Positions 6,483-6,825 of a stretch of DNA of 6,825 nt are shown piece after piece. This DNA comes from Bacteroides sp. (GTDB lineage: Bacteria > Bacteroidota > Bacteroidia > Bacteroidales > SM23-62). The notes beneath the pieces were generated by a model. The model ran no database searches, was not told where the DNA came from, and was given only the letters and a program-made list of their open reading frames with translations. The stretch covers positions 1-6,825 of the forward strand of contig JAUVKJ010000092.1 in assembly GCA_030592145.1 (NCBI GenBank), read 5' to 3'. The position numbers and the translations under genes are program-made. Position 1 is the first letter of the stretch. Each line of letters starts with the position of its first letter.

Positions 6483-6825
6483 ATGACATTAGGAGTTCTC
6501 AGAGAAGGTGGTGAGGAGAACAGGGTAGCCCTGCTTCCCGGGAATATTGCTGCACTCGTTAAGAAAAACATTTCCGTACTGATCGAATCGGATGCCGGAA
6601 AGTCCTCCTGTGCAAGCAATGAAGAATATGTGGATGCAGGAGCAATGATACAAACGAAAGAAAACATTCTCAGGGAGTCGGATGTGATACTTAAGATCAA
6701 TCCGCCGGAAGGGACTGAGATCCCCGGGGGGAAGGTGCTGGTTTCCATTCTGAATCCACTGGTTAACACATCGCTCGTCAGGCAGCTTGCGGAATCCGGG
6801 GTTACATCCTTCAGCCTGGATATGG
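6483..6825 (+). CDS. pntA: NAD(P) transhydrogenase subunit alpha, N-terminal part (truncated by window edge)
   Basis: PntA is the NAD(H)-binding subunit of the membrane proton-translocating transhydrogenase, which moves hydride between NADH and NADP+ and uses the proton gradient to favour NADPH. The 114 visible residues match the alanine dehydrogenase/PNT N-terminal domain. They start MTLGVLREGGEENRVALLP (RE at 7-8, NRVALLP at 13-19), followed by the acidic/glycine segment ESDAG at 35-39, EYVDAGA at 48-54 and DVILKINPP at 67-75. The ATG at 6483 fits family N-termini exactly; no Shine-Dalgarno sequence is present. It is transcribed divergently from the NuoE-like operon across 113 bp. In Bacteroidota the alpha subunit is often split, with pntAB following, but that part is outside the window. 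The related alanine dehydrogenases share this domain; the REGGEENRVALLP wording favours PntA. Confidence 0.9.
   Translation, partial: MTLGVLREGGEENRVALLPGNIAALVKKNISVLIESDAGKSSCASNEEYVDAGAMIQTKENILRESDVILKINPPEGTEIPGGKVLVSILNPLVNTSLVRQLAESGVTSFSLDM

Overview
The window holds the first five genes of a tightly packed minus-strand operon and, on the plus strand, the 5' end of one divergent gene. All six encode soluble or peripheral redox proteins that handle NAD(H), NADP(H), flavins and iron-sulfur clusters. The likely host is an anaerobic member of the Bacteroidota or a related lineage. The reasons are moderate base composition, four of the five minus-strand starts lacking a convincing Shine-Dalgarno sequence, an exact TAnnTTTG (Bacteroidota -7 type) element upstream of the divergent gene, and a PntA whose N-terminus looks like Bacteroidota versions. 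This placement is an inference and could be wrong at phylum level.

Layout, in transcription order on the minus strand: a NuoE-like [2Fe-2S] thioredoxin-fold subunit (6369 to 5917); a HydB/HndC-type NuoF subunit with an N-terminal thioredoxin-like domain and a C-terminal 2x[4Fe-4S] domain (5924 to 4059); a large NuoG/formate-dehydrogenase-like iron-sulfur protein with a degenerate molybdopterin domain (4062 to 1705); an NfnA-like FAD/[2Fe-2S] NAD(P)-binding subunit (1712 to 873); and an NfnB/GltD-like FAD/2x[4Fe-4S] subunit that runs off the left edge (895 to 1). Successive genes overlap by 8, 4, 8 and 23 bp, so they are almost certainly co-transcribed and translationally coupled. A 113-bp AT-rich intergenic region (6370-6482) separates the operon from a plus-strand pntA (NAD(P) transhydrogenase alpha subunit, N-terminal 114 residues), which is cut by the right edge.

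How they may work together: the first three proteins resemble the diaphorase and electron-wiring part of HydABC/HndABCD-type complexes, but the hydrogenase H-cluster domain is replaced by a NuoG-like protein whose Mo/W ligand position appears lost. The last two proteins form the NfnAB pair, which in characterised organisms couples NADH, NADPH and ferredoxin. The simplest reading is one composite flavin-based electron-bifurcating or confurcating complex linking NADH, NADPH and ferredoxin, comparable in concept to the Stn-type transhydrogenases of acetogens. The proton-translocating transhydrogenase next door would be an alternative, membrane-coupled route between the same nucleotide pools. The complex and its reaction are inference. 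The domains and cysteine motifs are visible in the sequence.
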